Positions 20,586-31,260 of a stretch of 64,000 bases of DNA are shown here, piece by piece. The translations under genes and the position numbers were made by a program. Location of the stretch: the NCBI GenBank assembly GCA_007922195.1, contig ML682234.1:358780-422779 (forward strand), read 5' to 3'. How positions within the stretch are numbered: the stretch's first letter is position 1; every line of letters starts with the position of its first letter. The notes below the pieces were generated by a model. That model did not search any database and was not told where the DNA came from. It was given only the letters and a program-made list of their open reading frames with translations. Source of the stretch: Podocnemis expansa. Lineage: Eukaryota; Chordata; Testudines; Podocnemididae.

Positions 20586-23444
20586 ATGGAGACTTCCCCA
20601 GCTTCCTCAGAACCTCTCCCACACCCTGTTCCCCCCTCCCTCCCTGCGGCTGCCCCTTTGACCACTGCTGCCATTCCTACCACCTCTGGTGCCCCTACTA
20701 GGGCACCTGTGGCAGCGGGCACGGGAGGGGCCTCTACCACTGCTGCCCCAACCTCCTCGGCCGGAAAAAAGAGCAAGGGAAAGAAGGCGAGCAAGGGCCC
20801 TGCTCCTCCCGCAGCCCGTCCACCGGCTGCGGCTCCTTCTTCCCCTGCCATTCCCTCCACCAGTTCTGGGGGTTCTTCTGCCCCCAGAACGTACGCCCAG
20901 GCGGCTGTCACCCCTCCACCCACCGCCACAACATCAGCCCGCACCGCCTCCTCGAATTCGACCTCGGGGGGCCGGGGCCCCTTCCCCTCCTTGACCAGGA
21001 GGCACGGTGTCCGCTGCCTCCTGGTGGCTGCCTCGCCCCACGTAGAAACTTACGTGCGGGCGATGGCGAGGGTGGTGGGGCCCTCGGCCATTGTGGCGGC
21101 CTCCAAAATGTTCGGGAAGATGGTATTCTTTCTGGCATCGGAGGCCGCCGCACAGGAGGTGGTGGTCAGGGGCTTGGCGGTGGGGGGTGTCCACGTGCCA
21201 GTGGAGCCCCTGGAGGACCTGGGCGTACGGGTGGTCCTTACCTCCGTTCCTCCCTTCCTCCCCAATGCCGCCCTGCTTCCCCTTCTCTCCACCCTGGGGA
21301 AGCCGATATCTATCATTAGCCCTCTCCCACTGGGCTGTAAGGACCCCGCCCTCCGTCACGTTTTGTCCTTCCGCCGGCAGGTGCAAATACAACTGCCGCC
21401 GGCGGGGGCGCGTGACGGGGTGGCACTGGAGGGGTCCTTTTTGGTGCCCCATCAAGGGGCCCATTATAAAGTTTTTTATTCTTCGGGGGAGGCCCGGTGC
21501 TTCCTCTGTAGGGCCACGGGGCATGTCCGGAGGGATTGCCCCTTGGCCCAGCATGAGGAGGGAGCAACTGGGCCCCCCGGAGTTGATACGGGCGCTGGCC
21601 GTACCATCGCCGGCGCCCCCGCCCACCCGGCCACTCAAGCTGCCTCTCCTCTATCGAGGAACACAGCTGCCGCTGCCTCTCGGGCCATGGGGTCCATAGC
21701 CCCACCATGCCTGGAGGAGCGGCCGGGCCCCGTCGCCGCCCACACTGCACCATCTGGGACGGGACCCAGAGAGGAGAGTGCAGTGGCCGAGGTGGAGGCC
21801 CCAGATATGGGAGAGGGCGCACCCCAGGGGGAGGGTTCCCATCCCCTTGTTGTCCCTCCCCAGGTTCCTTTTCCCCAAGAGCCTTCGCCCTTGCCGCCTG
21901 TCTTCGCCCCTGCTGGCCGGCCCTCAGACTCCATCTTAGAGGGCCGGGCTCTACCCCAGAGGGTCCGCAGCAAGCGCAAGAAGGCTCTGTCCCTCCCCAG
22001 CACTTTAGATGGGGAGGAGGCCCCCCGGAAGTCTTTGCGGGGGGCTGATGCTACCGCATCCGTTAGTACCATCAATGATACTGAGCCACTTGCTGCGCCC
22101 TCTGGTGAGGTCCAGCAGGAGGCTCCGGCTGAGGAGATGGGCGCAGTAGAGGAGGGGTGCAGCGCTGCCCCCGTACAGGAGGCCCCTGTTGATCCCTCTC
22201 CCGGGGAGGCCGCGGATGGAGCCACCCCTGTCCCTCCAGAACCATCAGTAGCTGAGGCGGGGGGAGAAATGGGCTCCATCTTTGCGGAGATCGAGGCCCT
22301 GGGTCTGACCTTGGTAGCCCCAAGGGAGGACGACCCTCTACCAGCGGGCCTTGATCTGGGTGGCAATGACATCTCGTCACCCCCTCCCTTGCCCCAGACC
22401 CCACCTGAATGTGAAACCCCGTCTGCTGTCCCTGCTTCTATTCTGGGGACGCCCCCGGGTTGCTTCACCTGCCCGGCTGCTATAGATCTATCTATGGCGG
22501 CCGCCGAGCCCCTCGAGGCGACGGCCAGCCCTGAGCAGCCGGGTCCCGGGGTGTTGTCCCTGGGGGGACAGCTGTCCCTTCCCTCACTTGTCTATTCCCC
22601 CGTGTCTGATGCTGAGGATGTGGTGAACCAAACACATTCAACTCCCACACCCAGCATCAGCACGGATCCCGTTCCTCACTCCCTGTTGGAAAATCCCGTG
22701 CCCTGTCAAGGGGAGCCGCACCCTGGTGGTCTGACTACCGGGGCCCCTGTTCCCACAACCACTCCTCCCTTTCTTTCCGTCACTTCTTTTCCTAGCCTCA
22801 ATCCCATCCCTCCTTTTACTCTCGCCCCCTTACCTACCCTAGCCCCAACCCCATCCCCTATTACTGCCACCCCCGGGATGGTGGCTTTCCCCATTCCATC
22901 AACCACTTCCCGGGAGGTGGTATTTGTGGCCCCCTCCATCTCTGGGGCTGCTGTCTTCCCTCCACCGCCACCCTTCCTGGTGCCGGGGGTTCAGCCGGGA
23001 GCTATGGTGCCCACACCAACAGCACCGAGACGGGGCTCTGCGCCCTGTCTTATGCTCCCGGCTGACCGTAGGGCCAACCCTGGGACCCGACCGGAGGACG
23101 GCCGGGAGCCCCCAACCCCGGACCCCCAGGCGCTGCAGGAAGAGCTGCGCACGTTCCTGGAAAACACTCGTGGGGCCAGGAGCCGGGTGCAGCTCGCCCT
23201 GCAGTGCTGGGGAAATTTCCATCTCGTCCTCCGGACCGTGCGGGCCATACTGAAGGAGGGCAGAGGGACCGGGAAACGGGATGCCGCGGCCTACCAAAGG
23301 GCCCGCAGCTTCCGTGACTCCCTCATGACATTTGGGGTCAGTCACGGATTGCTGCGTGGCCCGACGGAGGCTGCTGGCATTCCCATCACCTTTGAGGATC
23401 CTCCCCAGCCCTCCTCATGGCACCCGTCATCTTTGCCACACTAA
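20586..23444 (+). CDS. Tx1-like LINE ORF1 (CCHC RNA-binding protein)
   Basis: An intact 952-residue ORF1. Layout: low-complexity Pro/Ala/Ser/Thr N terminus with a basic KKSKGKKASK patch (61-70); a conserved block at about 138-262 (RRHGVRCLLVAAS onward, hydrophobic with alternating strands, possibly RRM-like); a CCHC knuckle CFLCRATGHVRRDC (305-318, CX2CX4HX4C); a long Pro-rich and acidic linker; and an Arg-rich helical C terminus (about 850-930). By analogy with the Tx1 82 kDa protein it should coat the element RNA and form the RNP. ORF2 starts inside its last 28 nt in another frame, so re-initiation or coupling is likely. I start at the first methionine after the C-rich leader. No stops occur in 2.86 kb, so the copy is young. 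Confidence 0.9.
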   Translation: METSPASSEPLPHPVPPSLPAAAPLTTAAIPTTSGAPTRAPVAAGTGGASTTAAPTSSAGKKSKGKKASKGPAPPAARPPAAAPSSPAIPSTSSGGSSAPRTYAQAAVTPPPTATTSARTASSNSTSGGRGPFPSLTRRHGVRCLLVAASPHVETYVRAMARVVGPSAIVAASKMFGKMVFFLASEAAAQEVVVRGLAVGGVHVPVEPLEDLGVRVVLTSVPPFLPNAALLPLLSTLGKPISIISPLPLGCKDPALRHVLSFRRQVQIQLPPAGARDGVALEGSFLVPHQGAHYKVFYSSGEARCFLCRATGHVRRDCPLAQHEEGATGPPGVDTGAGRTIAGAPAHPATQAASPLSRNTAAAASRAMGSIAPPCLEERPGPVAAHTAPSGTGPREESAVAEVEAPDMGEGAPQGEGSHPLVVPPQVPFPQEPSPLPPVFAPAGRPSDSILEGRALPQRVRSKRKKALSLPSTLDGEEAPRKSLRGADATASVSTINDTEPLAAPSGEVQQEAPAEEMGAVEEGCSAAPVQEAPVDPSPGEAADGATPVPPEPSVAEAGGEMGSIFAEIEALGLTLVAPREDDPLPAGLDLGGNDISSPPPLPQTPPECETPSAVPASILGTPPGCFTCPAAIDLSMAAAEPLEATASPEQPGPGVLSLGGQLSLPSLVYSPVSDAEDVVNQTHSTPTPSISTDPVPHSLLENPVPCQGEPHPGGLTTGAPVPTTTPPFLSVTSFPSLNPIPPFTLAPLPTLAPTPSPITATPGMVAFPIPSTTSREVVFVAPSISGAAVFPPPPPFLVPGVQPGAMVPTPTAPRRGSAPCLMLPADRRANPGTRPEDGREPPTPDPQALQEELRTFLENTRGARSRVQLALQCWGNFHLVLRTVRAILKEGRGTGKRDAAAYQRARSFRDSLMTFGVSHGLLRGPTEAAGIPITFEDPPQPSSWHPSSLPH

Positions 23445-26400
23445 ATGTCAGAGGCTGTAGGTGGGGTCTCCGCAGGACCCAGGTGCTCTCCTTCCTTCGG
23501 GAGGGGGGGTACTCTGTGGTTTTCCTGCAGGAGACCCACACGGATCCAGCCGCCGAGGCCAGTTGGCGGCTGGAGTGGGGGAACGGGGTGTACCTAAGCC
23601 ATCTGTCCACCCGCTCCGGCGGTGTGGCCACCCTGTTCTCCCCCGGCCTACAGCCTGAGGTGCTGGGGGTTGCCGAGGTTGTGCCGGGCCGCCTGCTGCA
23701 CCTCCGGGTCCGGGTGGAGGGGCTGGCGTTGAATTTGGTCAACGTCTACGCCCCGACATCGGGCCCGGAGCGGTTGCAATTCTATCGTCAGGCGGCCGCC
23801 TTCCTCGGCACCTTGGATCCTCGAGAGTGCCTGGTCCTCGGCGGGGACTTTAACGCCACCCTTGAGGAACGGGACCGCATGGGGACCGAGCCGTGCCAGG
23901 CCGCCGCAGACGTCCTCCGGGAGGTGATTGACCATCACTCCCTGGTGGACGTCTGGCGCGACCACCACCCGGACGATGAGGTGACCTTCACCTATGTCCG
24001 GGTGGGGGACCATCGGTCGTGCCACTCCCGGTTGGACCGTATTTATTTGTCTCGACACCATCTGGCACGGGCCCACTCCTCCAGCGTTCGGCCGGCCCCC
24101 TTCACGGATCACCACCTGGTGACCGTGACGGCCTCTCTCTCGGCGGAGAGGCCGGGGCCGGCCTATTGGCATTTTAATAATAGCCTGCTGGAGGATGTGG
24201 GCTTCGTAGCGTCCTTCCGGGAGTTTTGGCTGGCCTGGAGGTGGCAGAGGGCTGCCTTTCCCTCGGCGCGGCGCTGGTGGGATGTGGGGAAGGTGCGTGC
24301 CCGGCTCTTTTGCCGTGACTACACTCGGGGGGCCAGCCGGCGGAGGGATGCGGGGATAGAGCAGCTGGAGCGGGAGGTTTTGGAGCTTGAGAGGCGCCTG
24401 GCCACCAGCCCCAGGGATCCATCCCTCTGCGAGGCGCACCGGGAGAAGCGGGAGGAGCTGCGGGCCCTCGAGGACCTTCGGGCCCGGGGTGCCTTTGTGC
24501 GCTCTCGCATCCATCTCCTTCGGGAGATGGATCGCGGCTCCCGCTTCTTCTATGCCCTGGAGAAACGGAGGGGGGGCTAAAAAGCACGTCACCTGCCTTT
24601 TGGCGGAGGACGGCACCCCCCTCACGGATCCGGAGGAGATGCGTGGAAGGGCCAGGGCCTTCTACGCCAGTCTCTTCTCCCCGGATCCGACCGACCCTAA
24701 CGCCTGCAGGGTGCTCTGGAATGAACTTCCCACGGTCAGCGAGGGCACCCGAGACCGGCTGGAGTCGCCTCTCACTCTGGCTGAGTTCTCGGAGGCCCTC
24801 CGTCTCATGCCCACCAACAAATCTCCGGGCATGGACGGGCTGACCGTGGAGTTCTACCGCGTCTTCTGGGACGTCCTCGGCCCAGACCTCGCCATCGTCT
24901 GGGCCGAGTCCGAGGAGAGCGGAGAGCTCCCCCTTTCTTGCCGGCGGGCAGTGCTGGCCCTGCTGCCCAAGAAGGGGGACCTCCGCGACCTCCGGAATTG
25001 GCGTCCCGTCTCGCTCCTCAGCACGGACTATAAAATAGTAGCCAAGGCCATCTCGCTGCGCCTGGGGTCCGTGCTGCAGGACGTGATTCATCCCGACCAG
25101 ACCTACACCGTCCCGGGCCGTTCCATCTTCGACAATCTCTACTTGGTCCGGGACCTCCTCGAGCTTGGGTGTAGGGATGGTCTGTCGTTCGCCCTCCTGG
25201 CCCTGGACCAGGAGAAAGCGTTCGACAGGATGGATCACGGGTATCTCCTGGGCACCCTGCGGGCGTTTGGCTTCGGGCCCCGGTTTGTGGGGTTTCTCCA
25301 GGTGCTGTACGCCTCCGCAGAGTGTCTGGTCAAGCTCAACTGGACCCTGACCGAGCCGGTCAGCTTCGGGCGAGGAGTGCGTCAAGGCTGTCCGCTGTCG
25401 GGCCAGCTGTACGCTCTGGCCATCGAGCCCTTCCTTTGTCTCCTCCGTCGGAGGTTGACGGGGTTGGTGCTCGCTGAGTCGGGGCTGCGGCTGGTCTTGT
25501 CGGCGTACGCTGATGACGTACTCCTCGTGGTCCAGGACCCGGGTGACCTGGAGCGGTTGGAGGCTTGCCAGGCCACCTACTCGGCAGCCTCCTCCGCCCG
25601 GGTCAACTGGGTCAAGAGCTCTGGCCTGATGGTAGGGGCCGGGTGGCCGGTCAGCTCCCTCCCACCCGCGCTTCAGGCCATCCGGTGGGGCGCGGGTCCG
25701 CTGCTCTATCTGGGCGTTTACCTCTCTGCCACCCATCCTTCCCCGGAGGACAACTGGCGTGAATTAGAGGGCAGGGTTGTTGACCGGCTCCGGAGGTGGA
25801 CAGGACTGCTGCGGTGCCTCTCCCTTCGGGGACGAGCACTGGTCATCAACCAGCTCGTCCTGTCCATGCTCTGGCACCGGCTCAACACCCTGAGCCCACC
25901 CCCGGGTTTTCTGGCCAGCCTCCAGGAGACAATCCTGAGGTGGTTCTGGCCAGGACTGCACTGGGTCTCTGCAGGGGTTCTGAGCCTACCCCTGGAGGAA
26001 GGGGGGCAGGGCCTGTGCTGCCTCCGCAGCCAGGTCCACACCTTCCGCCTCCAGGCCCTGCAGAGACTCCTTTATGGTGCAGGTAGTCTGGCATGGAGCC
26101 ACTTGGCGTGCATCTTCCTCCGCCGCTACCAAGGGCTCCAATATGACCGGCAGCTCTTTTATCTCCACCTGAGACGTGTTCCGCGAGACGTCTCCGAGCT
26201 GCCGGCCTTCTACCATGACCTCCTCCAGACCTGGAAGCTCTTCGCAGCTTCCAGGTCAGTTATACCCACAGAGGGGGAGGACCTCCTCGCGGAGCCCCTG
26301 CTACACAATCACCATCTCCGTGTGCAGGTGGCGGAGGCCCCCTCTGTGAGGCGGAGGTTGGTCATGGCAGGTATCACCCGGGTCGGAGACCTCCTGGACT

Positions 26401-27328
26401 ATGCCCGGGGGGACTGGGTGGATCTCCATGAGCTACGTCGGCTCATGGGGCTCTCCACCCTTCGCACCCCCCGGCGCCTACTCCAGGAGGTGAGGGCAGC
26501 CTTGCCTCCCACTGCTCGGGTTTACCTCGAACGGGTCCTGCGAGCGGGTACTCCCCGCCCCCCTCTCAGTTCCGGCCCGCCAGAACTTTTGGTCGGGCAT
26601 CGGCCCCCCCGGCCATCCCCGCCCCATGCCCCGAGCCGGCTGCTAGACTTGCAGCCGGTCTCTTTCCGAACCGCGCCTCGTAAATATCTGTACACGCTCG
26701 TGCTACATACCATCCACTTCCTCGCCCTTGCGTCCCGCCCGGATACAAAGTGGCGGGACCTTATTCCACCTAGAGAGGGCGAGGACCCCCGGTGGGCCAG
26801 TCTTTATGCCCCTCTCACACCAAGGCCCGCCGGGGACATCAGTTGGCGGCTCCTACATGGAGCCGTGAGCACGGGCATGTACCTGGCACGGTTCACCCCT
26901 TGTCCCGATACCTGCCCCTTTTGCGGTGAGAGGGAGACCCTGGCGCATGTCTATCTAGACTGTGCCAGGCTGCAGCCCCTCTTCCGGCTCCTCCAGAACC
27001 TCCTCTTGAGGTTCTGGCTGCACTTCTCCCCACACCTGTACCTCTTTGCACTCCCCATCCGTGGCCCCACAAAGTCGCGGGACCTCCTCGCCAACCTCCT
27101 CTTGGCTTACGCAAAAGTAGCCACTTACAAAACTCGGGAGAGGAGGTTGGCAGAGGGAGGGGCTGCGACTGTGGGGCCTATTTCCGGTCCCTCATCCGTG
27201 CACGTATCCGGGCAGAGTTCCTCTGGGCGGCGTCCGCTGGCTCCCTTGACACCTTTCGGGAGCAGTGGGCGCTGTCCAGGGTTCTCTGCTCGGTGACCCC
27301 TTCTGAGACCCTTGTTGTAAACCTATGA
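23417..27328 (+). pseudogene. Tx1-like LINE ORF2: APE endonuclease and RT, two frameshifts
   Basis: About 1,303 codons, close to the Xenopus Tx1 ORF2. Endonuclease (about 1-240): TLNVRG, FLQETHTD, LGGDFNATLEERDR, SRLDRIYLS and FTDHHLVT. RT: SPGMDGLTVEFYR, NWRPVSLLSTDYKI, PGRSIFDNL, LALDQEKAFDRMDH, RQGCPLSGQLYALAIEP and YADDVLLV (about residue 697). C-terminal zinc motif CPDTCPFCGERETLAHVYLDC (about 1162). Two single-base lesions break it: seven G at 24567-24573 where six fit the frame, and a lost C near 27163 compared with the copy at 18.7 kb. Either could be mutation or homopolymer sequencing error. The longest track starting at 24387 has a false N terminus before 24573. Stop of the original frame: TGA 27326-27328. 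Confidence 0.9.
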
Positions 27329-27428
27329 CCCTCACACCCATTCCTGTTATCTCTTGATTTGTCCCCCGTATTCATTTGAAACCCAGTTTAGTCCCATCTC
27401 CCCATAGGCTGGGGGAGGGGTTTTAGAA

Positions 27429-27452
27429 GTGGGTGGGCTTATGCCCACCCAC
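27429..27452 (+). other. 3' UTR hairpin, second Tx1-like copy
   Basis: Perfect 10 bp stem GTGGGTGGGC / GCCCACCCAC with loop TTAT, 23-28 nt before the element end. It is conserved with the first copy while the flanking bases differ. Confidence 0.75.
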
Positions 27453-27497
27453 CAACCTGGGTTTTTCAGTAGGCGCTTTCAGCTAGGGGATCGCCTT

Positions 27498-27566
27498 CAC
27501 CTCCTTCTCAGGGCTTCACAAACTCCTTCCCTCTCAAACTCCCCTGTTTGCCGTCTCCTGTTCGCA
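27498..27566 (-). mobile_element. CR1 5' UTR / ORF1-start fragment
   Basis: Matches 18634-18702 (5' UTR and first codons of the inner CR1) with several indels, e.g. the shared CCCTCTCAAACTCCCCTGTT. So the Tx1-like block has CR1 5'-end sequence on both sides in the same orientation. It could be the displaced end of the inner CR1 with a long target duplication, or an independent CR1 piece. Confidence 0.6.
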
Positions 27567-29489
27567 AGAAATTATCTCTGTCCATTGCCCATTAAGTTAA
27601 TTGGATGGCCACCCCTCCCAGGCCATCAGTTAAGTATGTGAAGTGGAGCAGATGGCCCCTTCAACTGAATGGCCGTTGACACCCAATTGATTTTTACAGG
27701 GCTAGGCATAGATGGGCACTGCTCAAATTGCAAGATCTGTGAAATGGTGAAGGCATGAGTCATGCTCACCTGAGTTTCCTGCCTTACCTGTAATCAGCAA
27801 ACTGTGGCCAATCATAGCCACTGGTGGGAAACAAACAGTTTAAAAACCCAGGGTTTGGGTTGATCAGGCAGGATGGTTCCTGACATCCTGCCTGGCCTAA
27901 TCACCCAGACACTGACCTCCTCTGCTCACGAGTTCTTCCCTGAGCATACCACGATTGAAACTGCCAGCCAACTAATGAGTCTTTCTCCTGCTTGTAATGC
28001 TGCTGCTGCTGCTTCTGGTGGAATTGGTAAGAGCCTGCCCCTGCAGCTTTCTTTAAAACAAATTACCTCCTCTTTGGCTACTGTTTTTTCCATTGATCTT
28101 TCCCAGCTCCAACAAGCCCATGCTCCTAAGAGCAGGCTTGTCTTTTGCCTTCTGGCTTCTCCTTTTTTTTTAGATTGCTGTTTCGCTCTCCACTGTTTAA
28201 AAAAGTTCCTGTGTTTCCAATTGTTTGCCACTGCTCTATTTTTTATTGCTTGTTGTATCTCTGCCTTCTAAATTTGTTTGAAATTAGGATACCTTAGAAG
28301 TACTACTTTGAGTTGCAACATTGTTTCTGTTTAGTCTGTCAGCCTTAGAAGTGTTAGGATAAATTGTAAGATTATTTCATTTAGTTTGTAAACTTTAGAG
28401 TTATTGTGCTGGGTCATTTTGCCTTCCCCTCTGTGACTCCCCTGAGTTAAATAATTTTTTCTTACTTAAACTTTCCTTGTCCCCTCTTTATCTTTTGAAT
28501 TCCCCCCCCATGCCCCAACTTCCCCTCTGGTCCTTTCCGTTTCCCTACCACTGCTCCTACCACCCCCATGGCTCCCCCTTGCTGTGGCTCCCTGTGGCTC
28601 CCCGCGGCTCCCCCTTGCTGCCACTGCCACCAGTTCCTCGCTGCTCCCCCTTGCTGCAGCCAGCTCCCTGCTCCTGCGGCACCCCCTGGCCACCGCTTCC
28701 CTCGGCTGCTGGCTCCTGCCGCCCCTTTTTCCCCACCACTTCCCGCGGCTCCAGTGGCTCCTTTCCCTGCCGCTCAGCCCTCTTCTGCCTTCCTCTGTAA
28801 CCTCCAAACTTCCCCGTTGCTGTCCAGCCTTAAAATTCCTGCTCTCCCACTTGTTTCCACTCTTCTCTGCTACTGCCACACACTGAGTTTGTATTGTACC
28901 CCCTCTTACTTATATGGTGTTAGAACATCTTTTTAAGCCACTGTGATTTGATTCATGACTGTAGGTTAATTTAGTTTGAGAACTCCCATTGCCCCCCAAC
29001 TTGTTCCACTCCATAAAGTTACGTTTATTTAACAAAACCCCATTGTAAAAAGCCGCAACAAACCTCATATACATACACTTCATATTTAATTTTGTATTAT
29101 ATCCATTTTTAATAAAAGTTAAATTGTACCCCACTGGTGTGGTAATTGCCCCCCCCCCCCCACGATCCTCAAAGTATCGAACCTGCTGGCAGGGTCAATC
29201 TCATTTTGGATAAGGGAGGGGCTGTATCCTAAAGAGTGGAAGACATGTCAGGGTATGCTCCTTTAGAGTGCTACTGTTTCACAAAATGGAGGCCGATCAC
29301 TGAAATTTTGCTGAATACTACACATACTTATCAAAGCTCTCTAAAAATATCCTAACTTTAAATAGACACTTCCTAAATTTAACTATTACTTAATAACTAA
29401 ATTAACACCTGTGCTAATGCTAATCTAAAGCTCTTAATAATGGTAAAAATGAAAGAAACCTTTTCCAATCTGCTCTTGGCTATTTTGAA
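27567..29489. other. Unclassified, LTR- or UTR-like and low-complexity
   Basis: No protein domain is visible. Features: a direct AACAGTTTAAAAACC block at 27835 and CAGGCAGGATGG at 27867, resembling a promoter region; T-rich blocks; a low-complexity GGCTCCCC/CTGCTGCC region at 28500-28800; AATAAAAG near 29113; and a C14 run at about 29148-29161. It may be one or two noncoding retroelement ends, unproven. The short frames here are compositional. Confidence 0.35.
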
Positions 29490-30827
29490 TCTGTATTTGA
29501 AGTGATCCTGGGACAAAGATCTCTGGTTACACTTCAGGGTGTTTACAGTTTCCCCCAGCTTGGTGTCATCCTTGAATTTACTAAGTGTGCAAGCTATCCT
29601 ATCACCCATTTCATTAATGAAGATGTTGAACGGAATAAGGCCAAAAGACCAACCCCTGGGGCACTTGACTACTTACTGGTTGTCAACTAGACATTGAGCC
29701 ATTGATCCCTATCTGCTGAGCCAATGATCTAACCAGCTTTCTATCCACCTTACCGTCCATTCATCCAAACGATACTTCCTTAACTTGCTGACAGGAAAGC
29801 TATAGGAAACCGTATCACCAGCTTTGTGAAGCTCGAGATATGTCACATCGATAGCTAATCCTGCATCCACACACCCCATCATCTCATTATAGAAGGCAAT
29901 CAGGTTGGTCAAGCATGACTTGCCCTTGGTGAATCCATGCTGACTGTTCCTGATCGCTCTGTTTTCCTCCAAGTGTTTTAGAATGGATTCTCTGAGGACC
30001 TGCTCCATGATTTTTCCCAAGGAGTGGTGTGAGGCTGATTGGTCAGTAATTCCTCAGGTCCTCCTTTTTTCCCTTTTTTGAAGATAAGCACTATATTTGC
30101 TTTTTTCCAGTCCCGGTGACCTTTCCCATTCACATCAGCCAACTCCATCACCACCCTCAGATGCAGTTCATCCGGCCCCATGGACCTGTGCACATCCAGC
30201 TTCACTAAATAGTTTCTAACCTGACCTTTCATCACCAAGGGCCACTCTCCATTTCTCCATTCTTTGTTATCCAATGTAGTAGTCTGGGAGCTGACACTGC
30301 CTGTGAAGACTGAGGTTAAAAAAAAAAAAGCATTGAGCACTTCAGACTTTTCCACATCATCTACCACAAGGATACCTACCCCACTCAGTAAGAGATCCAC
30401 GCCATACCTGATCCTTTTCTTGTTACTGATATACTTGAAGAACCCCTTCCTGTTCTCCTTCACATTCCTTGCTAGCTGCAACTCCACTTGTCCTTTGGCC
30501 TTTCTGATTTAATCCCTGCAGACTGGAGCAATATCTTTATATACCTTCCTAGCCATCCATCCAAGCTTTCACTTCTTGTGAACTTCTCTTTCCATTTCAG
30601 CTCACTGTAGAGTTCTCTGCTAAGCCACACTGGGCACCTTCCATATCTGCTGCTCCTTCTGCACATTGTAATGGTATCTTCCTGTGACATTTGTAGGGTT
30701 TCTTTAAAATACAGCCAGCTGTCTTGGACACCTTTCTATTTCAGATTTTTCTCCAAGGGATCCTGCCCATCAGTTCCCTGAGGGAGCCAAAATCTGCTTT
30801 TTTAAAGTCCAGGGTCTGTTCCTCAGA
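29490..30827 (-). mobile_element. Outer CR1 LINE, 5' part
   Basis: Minus-strand CR1 ORF2, clearly decayed, in several frames (29397-29609, 29709-30020, 29978-30487, 30472-30690). Recognisable pieces are [27 protein letters not shown] and GFFKYISNKKRIR. It covers the template from about 15285 to 16620 of the inner CR1, complementary to the part at 12.25-13.53 kb. It ends at the point where the OR cassette flank resumes. Confidence 0.8.
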
Positions 30828-31260
30828 TCTGTGTGTGAAAGACAGAGATTCAATAGTCCAATGAGCCAGGCACTGATGTTAGTTGTTGAGGTACAGGTTG
30901 AACTACCTCCATTACCAGTTTTGGAATGAGTTAAAATGAAAAACTGCTCAGAACCCAGTAGCATAGGCATGTGCACATAAATATATAGGGAAGACTCGCC
31001 GGCCAGACACACATGAAAGAACTTTCTGCAATAACTCAGAATCCATGGCAGCTAAGTCCCTGTAACAGTCCACTGGGCATATTTACTATTAATAGTCAAA
31101 GATCAGTTAATTGCCAGAAAGGGGTGTCCCATCATACCATTCCCTCCACAAACTTACTCTTGAAGGCAGCTAGGCTTTTGGCCCTCATCACTCCTTTAGG
31201 AAAGTTGTTGCAAAGCTTCATTTCTCTGATGGATAGAAATAGCTAAAAATCTTCAACTAA
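30828..31260 (+). repeat. Segmental-duplication unit 1, continuation
   Basis: Matches 39.56-39.87 kb (unit 2): ttaccagttttggaat.agt, aaaatgaaaaactgctc, gggcatatttac and gtcccat/gttcat blocks in order. With 12217-12243 matching the sequence just before 39.56 kb, this proves that 12246-30827 is inserted material. Confidence 0.75.

Larger units (their letters stand above)
19060..27480 (+). mobile_element. Tx1-clade (L1-like) LINE, near full length
   Basis: About 8.4 kb, GC-rich against AT-rich surroundings. Order: long C-rich 5' UTR (with a 400 bp gap), ORF1 (20586-23444), ORF2 (23417-27328), short 3' UTR with hairpin. The two-ORF plan, CCHC ORF1, APE-type endonuclease, YADD RT and C-terminal CCHC match the Xenopus Tx1 element (82 and 149 kDa proteins). 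There is no poly(A) tail. The 3' border is set by the end of similarity to the first copy near GCTTTCAGCT. The 5' border is approximate, directly after that first copy. Confidence 0.88.

Noticed and set aside
20480..20944. Minus-strand frames opposite the Tx1-like ORF1 and ORF2 (also 21635-22468 and 24174-25736)
   Set aside because: Long antisense frames are expected in GC-rich coding sequence. They have no domains, and the plus strand carries clear LINE motifs.
24387..24572. N-terminal 62 codons of the 24387-27296 frame
   Set aside because: This is the wrong frame over the endonuclease-RT linker. The real protein reads from 23417 and shifts at the G run.
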